Assembly (NCBI RefSeq): GCF_047601025.1
Contig: NZ_JASGJZ010000001.1
Location: 4,650,001 to 4,714,000, forward strand
Length of the DNA: 64,000 nt
Source: Pseudorhodoferax sp047601025
GTDB taxonomy: Bacteria; Pseudomonadota; Gammaproteobacteria; Burkholderiales; Burkholderiaceae_C
Reading direction: 5' to 3'
A model generated the notes under the pieces. The model ran no database searches. It saw only the letters and a program-made list of their open reading frames with translations, and had not been told where the DNA came from. This document shows positions 20,765 to 29,385 of the stretch, one piece after another. Made by a program: the position numbers and the translations under genes. The stretch's first letter is position 1, and each line of letters begins with the position of its first letter.

Positions 20765-20990
20765 CCGAAAGGCGACTGCGAAGGCCGGTATCCGGGCTCG
20801 CGGAGCGGCGCGGGACAGGCTTCGCCTGCCGCGCCAGGCCCATCGCCTTCCCGCGCGCTGGCGCGCAGTGGCTGCCGGCGCGATGCGCCGGCCGATGGGT
20901 CTCGATCCGCTGACCGTTGCGGGGGCAGCGCAGGAATGGCCCGGCCCGCGAGGGGCGGCGTCACCTGCTTCCCGTTTGACCACGGACCTC
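20765..20990 (-). ncRNA. Cobalamin (AdoCbl) riboswitch
   Basis: On the minus strand the conserved elements occur in the correct order: GGGAAGCAGGTG (near 20974-20962), GCGCTGCCCCCGCAACGGTC (20931-20912), the GCCACTG core (20872-20866), GAAGGCGATGG (20850-20840) and the B12 box GAGCCCGGATACCGGCC (20799-20783). This matches the consensus of the cobalamin riboswitch closely. It lies in the 5' leader of the BtuB-like receptor gene, and ligand binding should repress the receptor and the btuFCD-LLM-cobW genes behind it. A weak -10-like GATAAT sits at 21059-21054 on the same strand. Confidence 0.93.
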
Positions 20991-21345
20991 GCGGACCGCG
21001 GCACCTTGCAACCGGGGCGCGGCGGCTCTCGACGAGCGGCCGCGCCCGGGCAAATTATCGTCGAGCGGACTGCACCGGCTCCTGGCTCCCGGGCCCGACC
21101 CCGGCAGCCGCGGCTGGTGCCAGCCCGGCATCGGCCATCCGGTCGAGCGAGCGTCACGAGGGCGTGCCACCGACGGAGGCGGAGAAGCTTTTCCGCGGCT
21201 GGGTCTCCATCCTCGATGGCAGAACCTCCCAGCGGCCCCGAGGATCGCGCAGAAGAACAACGGAAACGCCGGGTGGCTGCCGAATCAGGGAGCGGCATGC
21301 TCGCCCGGCGCGGGGCGACAACGGCAGCGCGTGGCCCTTGCCGCC
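20991..21345. other. Non-coding gap upstream of the riboswitch
   Basis: No gene is supported here. It separates the riboswitch leader from the SDR gene stop at 21346. The only suggestive feature is GATAAT on the minus strand (21059-21054), a possible -10 box for the riboswitch transcript, with no clear -35. Confidence 0.4.
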
Positions 21346-22146
21346 TCAATGGATGGTCAGCCCTCCGGTAGGGCTGACGGTGGCGCCGGTGAGATAGAGG
21401 GCATCGTCGGACGCCAGGAAGGCCACGACGCGGCCGATGTCCTGCGGCGCGGCCACCCCCAGCGGGCTTCTGGCGATGATCTTCTCGTACTGCTTGCGGT
21501 GGTGGTCGGATACCCCGCCTTCGCTCTCGAAGGCCGCGGTCCAGGAAGGCGAGTCACGAACCACCGTCACGCACACGCAGTTCACCCGGATCCGGTGCCG
21601 GGCCAGTTCCTTGGACAGGACCTTGCTGGCCATGATCAGCCCGCCCGAGAAGGTGGCGATCGCCGTCTGCCCCGGCGTAGGGCTGCGGCCGCCTTCCGAC
21701 GTGACGAACACCACGCTGCCCTGCCCGCCCGCGCGCATATGCGGCACGCAGGCCTGCACGACCAGCAGCTTGGCGGCGACGGCCTGCCCGATGAATGCGG
21801 CGACCCGGCCCAGGTCGATGTCGGCAAAGGGGCCACGCACCTGCGGCGAACGCGCTTCGTCGTCGTTGCCGCCGGCATTGGGAACCACGATGTCGATGCG
21901 GCCATGGCGGCGCATGGTCTCGGCGGCCAGCTGCTCCATGTCGCTCCTGGAACGCACGTCGCCTGCCACGAAGCACCCGGTGCCGTTCAGGCTCCGGATC
22001 TCGGCCAGTACGGCCTCGGCTTTCTGTGCATCCCGGCCATTGATGACGACGGTGGCGCCGCGCGCCGCCAGCTGGAGTGCCACGCCCTTGCCGATGCCGC
22101 CGGTGCCGCCCGTCACGATGGCGACCTTTCCTTGAAGACTGTTCAT
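21346..22146 (-). CDS. SDR-family oxidoreductase lacking the YxxxK catalytic pair
   Basis: A 266-residue Rossmann protein with cofactor motif TGGTGGIG (12-19), NGRD at the end of strand 2 (suggesting NADP), VVPNAGG in place of NNAG, Ser150 in VFVTSEGG, and a C-terminal FLASDDALYLTGATVSPTGG block. The position of the catalytic YxxxK reads IATFS (Ile163 and Ser167), although the following GGLIMASKVLSKELA aligns well with the SDR helix. The enzyme is therefore a divergent or non-classical SDR; substrate unknown. It stands alone, not in the B12 operon direction chain because a 700-bp leader follows. Confidence 0.82.
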   Translation of the reverse strand: MNSLQGKVAIVTGGTGGIGKGVALQLAARGATVVINGRDAQKAEAVLAEIRSLNGTGCFVAGDVRSRSDMEQLAAETMRRHGRIDIVVPNAGGNDDEARSPQVRGPFADIDLGRVAAFIGQAVAAKLLVVQACVPHMRAGGQGSVVFVTSEGGRSPTPGQTAIATFSGGLIMASKVLSKELARHRIRVNCVCVTVVRDSPSWTAAFESEGGVSDHHRKQYEKIIARSPLGVAAPQDIGRVVAFLASDDALYLTGATVSPTGGLTIH

Positions 22147-22364
22147 GGGTTCAGCGTCTCTGGGTTGAGAAAAATGAATACCGCTTCAGGAGCAGCAGCT
22201 CCGATTTCAGCAGGGCCCCATGGCCGACGTCCGAGTGCGCGAGGTCCGTGCGTTCAACGGGAGCACCGCGATTTTCTCCGTGGACATCAGGTTCCTTCGA
22301 ACCGGTCGCGGGCGCGATAGGCCGCGACGGCGCGATCGGCCAGGCCATCCGCTGCCGCGGCGCC

Positions 22365-22472
22365 GGGATCGCGGTGGTCTGGCAGCCGTTCCTCCGGCTG
22401 ACGGCGATCGGCGCCGTGCTGTTCGCGCTGTCGCTGTCGCGCTTTCGCAAGACCATCCGCCAGATGGCCGGA
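22365..22472 (+). pseudogene. Fragment resembling the C terminus of an ABC-2 type permease
   Basis: The 330-bp gap 22147-22476 contains no intact gene. One plus-strand frame reads FLRLTAIGAVLFALSLSRFR then KTIRQMA, a hydrophobic helix followed by a basic tail as in the last helix of ABC-2 permeases (ALARFRRTI pattern). No start, no upstream domain and no stop at the expected place are present, so it would be a decayed remnant. The rest of the gap shows nothing recognisable. Confidence 0.35.
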
Positions 22473-22476
22473 GGGG

Positions 22477-22872
22477 TCAGAACACCACGCCCGCGTACAG
22501 CAGCACGTTCATGTAGGGCGTGCACTCGCCGGTGCGCACCATGGCCTTGGCGCCCAGGCACAGCTGCTTCAACTGCGCGTGCGGCACGCATTGCGGCACC
22601 ACCGGCTGCAAGGCATCGCACCAGGGCGGCGGCCGGCCCTGGCCCGGCGTGCAGGCCTCCTGCGCGACCACCGCGCGCTCGACCTGCAGTTCGGCGAGCA
22701 CGGCCTGCAAGACATCGGCGAAGCGCGGTACGCCGCGCGTGACGGCCAGGTCGATGCGCAGCGGCCCCGCCGGGATCGGCAGGCCGGCGTCGCCGATGAC
22801 CAGCAGGTCGCCATGGCCCATGCCGGCGATCAGCCGCGAGAGCTCGGCATGCAGCAGCGGGCCACGCTTCAT
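22477..22872 (-). CDS. rbsD: D-ribose pyranase RbsD
   Basis: A 131-residue protein with the N-terminal MKRGPLLHAELSRLIAGMGHGD, containing the catalytic His20 environment, DAGLPIP and the C-terminal VRTGECTPYMNVLLYAGVVF block. It interconverts beta-pyranose and beta-furanose forms of D-ribose so RbsK can phosphorylate it. Last gene of the rbs operon, overlapping rbsK by 4 bp. Confidence 0.94.
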   Translation of the reverse strand: MKRGPLLHAELSRLIAGMGHGDLLVIGDAGLPIPAGPLRIDLAVTRGVPRFADVLQAVLAELQVERAVVAQEACTPGQGRPPPWCDALQPVVPQCVPHAQLKQLCLGAKAMVRTGECTPYMNVLLYAGVVF

Positions 22873-23810
22873 GGCAGGTCCTGCGCCGGCAGTGCTTCGG
22901 GCTGCGCATCGGCCTCGGCCGCCGTCGGGATCGACACCTGCGCGCCGATGCGCGTCACGCAGACCGCCGACGCGCGCACGCCGCGCGCAGCCGCCTGCGC
23001 GAGGCTGCTGCCCTGGGCCAGCGCCACCGCCAGCGCGCCGGTGAAGGTGTCGCCGGCGGCCGTGGTGTCGACGGCCCGCACCCGCAGCGCCGGCTGGAAG
23101 CGGCAGCCGCCCTGCTCCACCGTCACGGCGCCGAGCGCGCCCAGCGTGACCACCACCTGCGCGACGCCGCGCGCGCGCAGCGCACGGCCGGCCGCGGCGG
23201 CCTGCGCCGGCGTCGCGACCTCGCCGCCGGCGTAGGCCGCGGCCTCGACCTCGTTCAGCACCAGCGTGTCGATCTGCGGCCAGAGCGCGTCGGGCAGCGG
23301 CAGCATCGGCGAGGGGTTGAACATCACCTTGCAGCCGGCGCGGCGCGCGGCGGCCACGGCCTGCAGCACCACCGGCAGCGGCGTCTCCAGCTGCGTCACC
23401 AGGTATTGCGCGCCCTGCAGCTGCCGCGCCAGCGCGGCATCGTCCAGCGCCAGGCGAGCGTTGGCGCCGGGCAGCACGACGATACGGTTCTGCGCCGAGT
23501 CCTCGAGCATGACCAGCGCGCGGCCGGTGGGCTCGGTTTCGTCCTGCTGCAGCGCGTCGAGCGCGATGCCGTCGCGCGCCAGCGCCTCGCGCAGCGCCTG
23601 GCCGTCGGCGTCGCGGCCGATGCGCGCCAGCAGCCGCACCCGGGCGCCCTGGCGCGCGCAGCCGACGGCCTGGTTGCCGCCCTTGCCGCCGGGCAGCAGC
23701 TGCAGCGAATGGCCCAGCAGCGTCTCGCCGGCCCCGGGCACGCGGGGCACGCGCAGCAGCAGGTCCATGTTCAGGCTGCCGAGCACGACGATGGCGGGTG
23801 TCTGCGTCAT
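22869..23810 (-). CDS. rbsK: Ribokinase RbsK
   Basis: A 313-residue PfkB-family kinase with the substrate motif GSLNMDLLLRVPRVP, PGGKGGNQAVGCAR (signature 1 region), and the anion-hole/catalytic motif DTTAAGDTFTGA (signature 2). It converts D-ribose to ribose-5-phosphate. The ATG at 23810 overlaps the rbsR stop by 4 bp and its own stop overlaps rbsD by 4 bp. All catalytic residues, including the GAGD-equivalent AAGD aspartate, are present. Confidence 0.95.
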   Translation of the reverse strand: MTQTPAIVVLGSLNMDLLLRVPRVPGAGETLLGHSLQLLPGGKGGNQAVGCARQGARVRLLARIGRDADGQALREALARDGIALDALQQDETEPTGRALVMLEDSAQNRIVVLPGANARLALDDAALARQLQGAQYLVTQLETPLPVVLQAVAAARRAGCKVMFNPSPMLPLPDALWPQIDTLVLNEVEAAAYAGGEVATPAQAAAAGRALRARGVAQVVVTLGALGAVTVEQGGCRFQPALRVRAVDTTAAGDTFTGALAVALAQGSSLAQAAARGVRASAVCVTRIGAQVSIPTAAEADAQPEALPAQDLP

Positions 23811-24817
23811 GGCGCCCCCTCGCGGAACGATGCGCTGGATGCGCGCACGCGCAGCTCGGGCTGCAGCACGACCTTGCGTGGCTCCTGGCGGCGGCCCTGG
23901 ATGCGTTCGAGCAGCATGTCCACCGCCAGGTTGGCGATGCGCCGCTTGGGCTGCGCGACGGTGGTCAGCGGCGGGCAAGTGAAGCGCGCCGGCTCGATGT
24001 CGTCGAAGCCGACCAGCGACAGCTCGTCCGGCACGGCCACGCCGCATTCGTGCGCGGCGCACAGCGCGCCGATGGCCATCAGGTCGTTGGCCACGAACAC
24101 GGCGCTGGGCCGCGGCGCCTGGCGCAGGATCGCGTGCATCGCCGCATAGCCGCCCTCGCTGGTGAAGTCGCTCGCATGCAGCAGGCCCGCGCCGGACAGC
24201 CCCAGGCCGGCCAGCGCCATGCGCCAGCCTTCGGCCCGCTGGCCGGCCGTGGCCACGCCGGCCGGCCCGCCGATGCAGGCGATGCGGCGGTGGCCCAGCG
24301 TCGCCAGGTGCTGCACGGCCAGCAGCGCGCCCTGCATGTGCGCGGTCTCGACCAGGTCGCAGGGCAGGCTGTCGATCTCGCGGTCCACCATCACCGTGGG
24401 CACGTGCACCCCGCCCAGCAGGCCGGGCAGCGCCGGGTCGTCGCCCGAGGAGACGACGACCAGCCCGTCGACGCGGCGCTCGGCCAGCACCTGCAGCACG
24501 CGGCCCTGGCGGCGCGGCTCGTCGTCGGTGTTGCACAGCAGCAGGTTGTAGCCGGCACCGAAGCAGCGGTCCTCGATGGCGCGCACGATCTCGGCGAAGT
24601 ACGGGTTCGAGCTGTTCGGGATCAGCATGCCCAGCGTGTGGGTGGCGCTGCGCTGCAGGCTGCGCGCGACCGCGCTGGGCACGTAGCCCAGGTCGCGGAT
24701 GGCCTGCTCCACCCGCGCGCGGCCCTGCGCGCTGACGAAGCGGGTCTTGTTGACCACGTGCGAGACCGTGGTCACCGAGACGCCCGCCTGCCGCGCCACG
24801 TCCTTGATCGTGGCCAT
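23807..24817 (-). CDS. rbsR: LacI-family transcriptional regulator, RbsR-like
   Basis: A 336-residue regulator with the LacI helix-turn-helix at its N terminus (TIKDVARQAGVSVTTVSHVV, hinge helix PSAVARSLQ) and a periplasmic-binding-protein-like effector domain (TLGMLIPNSSNPYFAEIV ... ELSLVGFDDIEPARF). It is encoded inside the operon it presumably controls, 2 bp after rbsC. The near-perfect palindromes at 28324-28349 upstream of rbsB are its likely operators, with ribose or a phosphate of it as inducer. Confidence 0.93.
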   Translation of the reverse strand: MATIKDVARQAGVSVTTVSHVVNKTRFVSAQGRARVEQAIRDLGYVPSAVARSLQRSATHTLGMLIPNSSNPYFAEIVRAIEDRCFGAGYNLLLCNTDDEPRRQGRVLQVLAERRVDGLVVVSSGDDPALPGLLGGVHVPTVMVDREIDSLPCDLVETAHMQGALLAVQHLATLGHRRIACIGGPAGVATAGQRAEGWRMALAGLGLSGAGLLHASDFTSEGGYAAMHAILRQAPRPSAVFVANDLMAIGALCAAHECGVAVPDELSLVGFDDIEPARFTCPPLTTVAQPKRRIANLAVDMLLERIQGRRQEPRKVVLQPELRVRASSASFREGAP

Positions 24818-24819
24818 CG

Positions 24820-25791
24820 TCAGCCCCTGCTCGCGCGCCGCTGGCGCAGGGTGTCGATGATCACCGCGACCACGATCACGCAGCCGGTGATGATGCGCTT
24901 GCTCGGCTCGCTGGCGCCGACCTGGGCCAGCCCGGCCTCCAGCACCGCGATGATCAGCACGCCGATGAAGGTGTTGACGACCGAGCCGCGCCCGCCCATC
25001 AGGCTGGTGCCGCCGATCACCACGGCGGCGATCACGCGCAGCTCCATGCCCTGGCCGGCGTTCGGGTCGGCCGCCTCCATGCGCGCGGCCTGCATCAGTC
25101 CGGCCAGGCCGGCCAGCAGGCCGGTCAGCGTGAAGACGATGATGCGCACCGGCCGCGGGTCTACGCCGGCCAGGCGCATCGCCTCCTCGTTGGTGCCGAT
25201 GCCGACCACGCTGCGGCCGAACACCGTGCGCGTCAGCACCAGCTGGCCGACGATGACCAGCGCCACGGCCAGCAGGAAGGCCACCGAGACGCCGCCGACC
25301 AGCGGCGCCGCCAGGCCGGCGATGCGCTCGCCCACGTACTGCGTGCGCGAGCCCGTGACCAGGTAGGCCGAGCCGCGGACCACCTCCAGCATGCCCAGCG
25401 AGACGATGAAGGACGGCAGCCGCCAGGCCACCGAGACCGAACCCAGCACCAGGCCGCACAGCGCGCCGGCGCCCAGGCCCAGCAGCGCGGCGCCCAGCGG
25501 GTTCCAGCCCCACTGCAGCACGGCCATCGCCGACAGCGCGGCGCTGAGCGCCAGCACCGAGCCGACCGACAGGTCGATGCCGGCGATGATCAGCACGAAG
25601 GTCATGCCGACCGCCATGACCGCCAGCGCCGGGATCTCGTTGACGATGGCGACGAAGGTGTCGGCCGTGAAGAAGTATTCGGACAGGCCGCTGAACAGCG
25701 CGACCATGCCGACCAATACGATGGCCAGGCCCAGGTAGGTGCCGAACTGGGCGCCGAAGCCGCCGCGCGGCGCAGGGGTGGCGACATTCAT
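24820..25791 (-). CDS. rbsC: Ribose ABC transporter permease RbsC
   Basis: A 323-residue branched-chain-amino-acid/ribose type permease with about ten helices. Diagnostic blocks are VLIIAGIDLSVGSVLALS, FIVSLGMLEVVRGSAYLVTG, GRSVVGIGTNEEAMRLAGV and VIAAVVIGGTSLMGGRGSV. It forms the membrane channel for ribose with RbsA and RbsB. Start overlaps the rbsA stop by 4 bp (ATGA). Confidence 0.95.
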   Translation of the reverse strand: MNVATPAPRGGFGAQFGTYLGLAIVLVGMVALFSGLSEYFFTADTFVAIVNEIPALAVMAVGMTFVLIIAGIDLSVGSVLALSAALSAMAVLQWGWNPLGAALLGLGAGALCGLVLGSVSVAWRLPSFIVSLGMLEVVRGSAYLVTGSRTQYVGERIAGLAAPLVGGVSVAFLLAVALVIVGQLVLTRTVFGRSVVGIGTNEEAMRLAGVDPRPVRIIVFTLTGLLAGLAGLMQAARMEAADPNAGQGMELRVIAAVVIGGTSLMGGRGSVVNTFIGVLIIAVLEAGLAQVGASEPSKRIITGCVIVVAVIIDTLRQRRASRG

Positions 25792-27317
25792 GCGGCCGTC
25801 TCCTCGGGTCGTTGTTCGCCGACGCCGCTGAACGCGGCTGCCAGCAGGGATTGTTCGGTCCATTCGCCGCGCTCGAACACGCGCACCAGCCGGCCGCCGC
25901 TCATCACGCCGATGCGGTCGCACAGCCCGGTCAGCTCGCGCAGGTCGCTGGAGACGACCAGCAGCGCGCGGCCGTCGGCGGCCATGCGGTCCAGCTCGGC
26001 ATACAGGTCGGCGCGCGCGCCGACGTCCACGCCGCGCGTGGGTTCGTCCAGCAGCAGCACCTCGCAGTCGCGGTGCAGCCAGCGCGCGAACACCACCTTC
26101 TGCTGGTTGCCGCCCGACAGCGCGCCCACCGGCTGTTCCTCGTCGCGGCAGCGCACGCGCAGCTTGCGCACCAGGGCGCGCACCACCTCGCGCTCGCGGC
26201 CCGGCTGCAGCCAGCCGCCGCGCGCCACGGCCTGCAGGTCGCTGAGCGTGGTGTTGACGCGGATCGGCTGCGGCAGCAGCAGGCCCTCGGACTTGCGGTC
26301 CTCGCTGACCAGGCCGATGCGCCGGCGCACGGCCTCGATCGGGCTGGACCAGCGCGGCACGGGCTGGCCGTCCTGCAGCAGCTCGACGCTGCCCTGGTCG
26401 GCGCGGTCGGCGCCGTAGATCAGCCGCAGCAGCTCGGTGCGGCCGGAGCCGACCAGGCCGGCGATGCCGAGCACCTCGCCGGCATGCAGGTCCAGGCTGA
26501 CGTCGCGCACCGCGTGGCCGCGGCTCAAATGGCGCACGCGCAGCTTCAGCGCGCCGGACGGACGGCGCGGGCGCTCGCCCTCGTCTTCCAGCGCGCGGCC
26601 GATCATGCGCTGCACCAGGTCGGCCTCGCTGACGCCGGCCATCGGCCGCGCGTCGACCAGCCGGCCGTCGCGCAGCACCGCCACGCGGTCGCAGATGCGG
26701 CGCAGTTCTTCCAGCCGGTGCGAGACGTAGACCAGCGCGACGCCCGCGGCCGAGAGCTGCGCGATCTGGGCGAACAGCCGCTCGGACTCGCGCCCGGTCA
26801 GCATCGCGGTCGGCTCGTCGAGGATCAGCACGCGCGTGTCGTCCTGCAGGTTGCGCGCGATCTCCACCATCTGCTGGTGGCCGATGCCCAGGCGCGCGAC
26901 CGGCGTGTCCGGGTCGATGTCGGTCAGGCCGATGCGCGCCAGCTGGCGCTCGGCCAGCGCGCGCAGGCGGCCGCGCTGCAGCCAGCCGGCGCGGTGCGGC
27001 ATCCGGCCCAGCAGCAGGTTCTCGGCCACCGTCAGCGTCGGCACCAGGCCCAGCTCCTGCATCACCATGCGCACGCCCTGCGCCTCGGCCTCGCGGCGCG
27101 AGCGCGGCGCGAACGGCTGGCCGGCCAGGCGCATGCTGCCGCGCGTGGGCGCGACCAGGCCGCAGACGATCTTGGACAGCGTGCTCTTGCCGGCGCCGTT
27201 CTCGCCGGTCAGCGCCAGCACCTGGCCGGCGTGCAACTCGAGGTCGACGCCGTCGAGCACCGTCGCGGCATAGTCCTTGCCGACGCCCTGCAGCGCCAGC
27301 ACCGGCTGTTCTGCCAT
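25788..27317 (-). CDS. rbsA: Ribose ABC transporter ATP-binding protein RbsA
   Basis: A 509-residue duplicated ATPase. The first half has Walker A GENGAGKSTL and Walker B VLILDEPTAML. The second half has the degenerate GLVGSGRTEL P-loop and the signature LSGGNQQKV followed by LLLDEPTRGVDVG, as in all RbsA/MglA proteins where one site is weak. Both halves and normal length are present. It sits 9 bp after rbsB and overlaps rbsC by 4 bp. Confidence 0.96.
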   Translation of the reverse strand: MAEQPVLALQGVGKDYAATVLDGVDLELHAGQVLALTGENGAGKSTLSKIVCGLVAPTRGSMRLAGQPFAPRSRREAEAQGVRMVMQELGLVPTLTVAENLLLGRMPHRAGWLQRGRLRALAERQLARIGLTDIDPDTPVARLGIGHQQMVEIARNLQDDTRVLILDEPTAMLTGRESERLFAQIAQLSAAGVALVYVSHRLEELRRICDRVAVLRDGRLVDARPMAGVSEADLVQRMIGRALEDEGERPRRPSGALKLRVRHLSRGHAVRDVSLDLHAGEVLGIAGLVGSGRTELLRLIYGADRADQGSVELLQDGQPVPRWSSPIEAVRRRIGLVSEDRKSEGLLLPQPIRVNTTLSDLQAVARGGWLQPGREREVVRALVRKLRVRCRDEEQPVGALSGGNQQKVVFARWLHRDCEVLLLDEPTRGVDVGARADLYAELDRMAADGRALLVVSSDLRELTGLCDRIGVMSGGRLVRVFERGEWTEQSLLAAAFSGVGEQRPEETAA

Positions 27318-27326
27318 GCCTGGTGC

Positions 27327-28274
27327 CTACTTCGAGTCGCGGGTGACGAGGACGACGTCGGTCTTGATCTCCGCGGGCATGGCGCTCTGCGGGGTCTTGT
27401 CGGCCAGGGCCTTGAGCGCCGTCTCGATGCCGAACACCGCCTGTTTGGCCGCGAACTGGTCGGCCGTGGCCAGCACGCGCCCGTCCTTGAGCATGGGCTT
27501 GATGGCGCTGATGTTGTCGTAGCCCACCACCGCCACCTTGCCGGTCTTGCCCGCGGCCTTGACCGCCGCCACCGCCCCCAGCGCCATCGAGTCGTTGCCG
27601 GCCAGCAGCGCCTTGAGGTCCGGGTGCTCGCGCAGCATGCTGGAGGCCACCTGGTTGCCCTTGTCGATCTCCCACTGCCCCGACTGCACGCCCACCACGG
27701 TGATGCCGGCGGCCTTCATCGCGTCCTGGTAGCCCAGCGTGCGCTGCTGCGCGTTGAAGGTGGTGGACACGCCTTCGATGATGCCCACCTTGTCGCCGGC
27801 CTTCAGCGTCTTGGCCAGCGCCTCGCCCACCAGCTTCGCCCCGGCGCGGTTGTCCGGGCCGACGAAGGGCACGCGCAGGCCCTTTTCCTGCAGCGCCGCC
27901 GCGTCCAGCCGGTTGTCGATGTTGACGATCAGCACGCCCTTGTCGGCCGCCGCCTTGATCGCCGGCACCAGCGCCTTGGAGTCCGCCGGCGCGATCACCA
28001 GCGCGTCGACCTTCTGCGCCACCATCTGCTCGACGATGCGGATCTGCGCGGCCGCGTCGGTCTCGTCCTTGATGCCGTTGGCCAGCAGCGTGTACTGCTT
28101 GGCGTGCTCCTTGTGGTGCGCCTTGGCGCCTTCTTCCATCGTCAGGAAGAACTCGTTGGCCAGCGACTTCATCACCAACGCCACCTTCGGCGGACTCTGG
28201 GCCCACGTGGGCGTGGCCGCCAGCACCCCGGCCAGGGCCAGCGCCCCGGCCACCTTGCGTCGTTCGATGCGCAT
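27327..28274 (-). CDS. rbsB: Ribose ABC transporter substrate-binding protein RbsB
   Basis: A 315-residue periplasmic protein with a Sec signal (ALALAGVLAATPTWAQ) and a type I binding fold: VALVMKSLANEFFLTMEEGA, VDALVIAPADSKALVPAI, GPDNRAGAKLVGEAL and GNDSMALGAVAAV. First gene of the rbs operon, preceded by AAGGAG at a good distance from its ATG, a -10-like TATATT at 28316-28311 and tandem LacI-type operators. Ribose is the probable ligand because of the rbsK and rbsD genes downstream. Confidence 0.95.
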   Translation of the reverse strand: MRIERRKVAGALALAGVLAATPTWAQSPPKVALVMKSLANEFFLTMEEGAKAHHKEHAKQYTLLANGIKDETDAAAQIRIVEQMVAQKVDALVIAPADSKALVPAIKAAADKGVLIVNIDNRLDAAALQEKGLRVPFVGPDNRAGAKLVGEALAKTLKAGDKVGIIEGVSTTFNAQQRTLGYQDAMKAAGITVVGVQSGQWEIDKGNQVASSMLREHPDLKALLAGNDSMALGAVAAVKAAGKTGKVAVVGYDNISAIKPMLKDGRVLATADQFAAKQAVFGIETALKALADKTPQSAMPAEIKTDVVLVTRDSK

Positions 28275-28323
28275 CTGCCTCTCCTTGGTCTCGTAATGCT
28301 CGAACCGGCGAATATAGGCATGG

Positions 28324-28349
28324 CAAAACGTTTGCGCTAACGTTTGCGC
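28324..28349 (-). promoter_or_regulatory. Tandem LacI-type operators upstream of rbsB
   Basis: Two overlapping palindromes are visible: GCAAAACGTTTGC, a near-palindrome with one extra A, and the 16-bp GCGCTAACGTTTGCGC (28334-28349), palindromic except one pair around a central CG. This is the classic LacI-family half-site pattern (GCAAAC/GTTTGC). They lie just upstream of a -10-like TATATT (28311-28316 complement), so RbsR binding would block the rbs promoter. Confidence 0.75.
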
Positions 28350-28379
28350 ATCAGGGGTTTCCCGAAGCCCCCCGCGCGC

Positions 28380-29312
28380 CTACGCCAGCGCCATCACCAG
28401 CGACACCGTGGCCAGCGCCAGCAGCGTGGACACGCCCACGGCCGCCGTCACCTCGGCCTCGGCCACGCCGTAGCGCTGCGAGAACAGGAACACGTTGGCG
28501 CCGATCGGCAGCGCCGCCGCCACGACGATCACGGTGCGCGGCAGGCCGTCGATGCCCAGCAGCGTGGCGAAGCCCCAGACCAGCGCCGGGTGCAGCAGGT
28601 TCTTGGCCAGCGCCAGCCCGAGCGCACCGCGCCAGTGGCCAGCGATGGCGGTCCGCGCCAGCGTCACGCCGACCAGCACCAGCGCCAGCGGCGCGAAGGC
28701 CTGGCCCAGCAGCGCCAGCGTCTGGTCGACCAGCGGCGGCAGGCCCCAGCCGGTCCGCGCCCACAGCACGCCGGCCAGGATCGGCAGCGGCACCGGATGC
28801 AGCAGCGTCTTGCGCACGGCCTCGGCCAGCGTGCGCAGCAGGTGCGGCGCACGCTCCTGCGCCCCGCTTTCGCGCGCCACGGCGATCTCGATCGCCAGCG
28901 TCGCGCTGGTCAGCAGCAGCACCGAGTGCAGCGAGACCAGCGCCAGCAGCGTGACCAGCCCGGCCGGCCCGTAGGCCAGCCCGATCAGCGGGATGCCGAT
29001 CCCGACCGAGTTGCTGTAGGTGTTGGCCATGGCCAGCACGGTCGCGCGGCGGCCGAAGCCGCAGCGCCACAGCGTGCCCGCGAAGATCAGGCCGGCGGCG
29101 AGGAAATAGGCCAGCACCGGCAGCAGGTCGAAGCTGCCCGGCTCGGCCACCGCCAGCGAGCGGAACAGCAACGCCGGTGCCAGCAGGTGGAACACCAGGT
29201 TCGACAGGTCCTTGACCGAGCCGGTGCCGACCCAGCCGCGCCGCGCGGCCACGAAGCCGGCCAGGATCAGCAGCACGACGGGTGACAGCGCGGAAACGAC
29301 GGGATGCGGCAC
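28380..29312 (-). CDS. AEC-family transporter (auxin efflux carrier-like permease)
   Basis: A ~310-residue membrane protein of two five-helix halves. Family signatures include LSNLVFHLLAPALLFRSLA near the first half, ANTYSNSVGIGIPLIGLAYG (the conserved N..N.G.G.P motif) and AAALPIGANVFLFSQRYGV in the second half. The GTG at 29312 is chosen because it begins right before the first helix (PVVSALSPVVLLILAGF); upstream in-frame sequence runs into the oppositely oriented uraH promoter region. AEC proteins move organic anions such as malate or malonate; substrate unknown here. Confidence 0.87.
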   Translation of the reverse strand: MPHPVVSALSPVVLLILAGFVAARRGWVGTGSVKDLSNLVFHLLAPALLFRSLAVAEPGSFDLLPVLAYFLAAGLIFAGTLWRCGFGRRATVLAMANTYSNSVGIGIPLIGLAYGPAGLVTLLALVSLHSVLLLTSATLAIEIAVARESGAQERAPHLLRTLAEAVRKTLLHPVPLPILAGVLWARTGWGLPPLVDQTLALLGQAFAPLALVLVGVTLARTAIAGHWRGALGLALAKNLLHPALVWGFATLLGIDGLPRTVIVVAAALPIGANVFLFSQRYGVAEAEVTAAVGVSTLLALATVSLVMALA

Positions 29313-29350
29313 GGGCGCGGAGCTTACTCCGGCCGCCGTCCCCACCTTCC

Positions 29351-29356
29351 TAGAAT
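29351..29356 (+). promoter_or_regulatory. -10-like box TAGAAT upstream of uraH
   Basis: TAGAAT sits 30 bp before the uraH ATG in the divergent uraH/AEC-transporter interval. The same hexamer stands at 33892-33897 before pcm. No convincing -35 was seen. Confidence 0.35.
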
Positions 29357-29385
29357 GCGCCGCGTCGCCACCACCGCTCCACGCC

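Noticed and set aside
20636..21349. N-terminal extension of the TonB receptor frame through its leader
   Set aside because: It would translate through the cobalamin riboswitch and has no signal peptide at its start; ATG 20635 has both a ribosome site and a signal peptide behind it.
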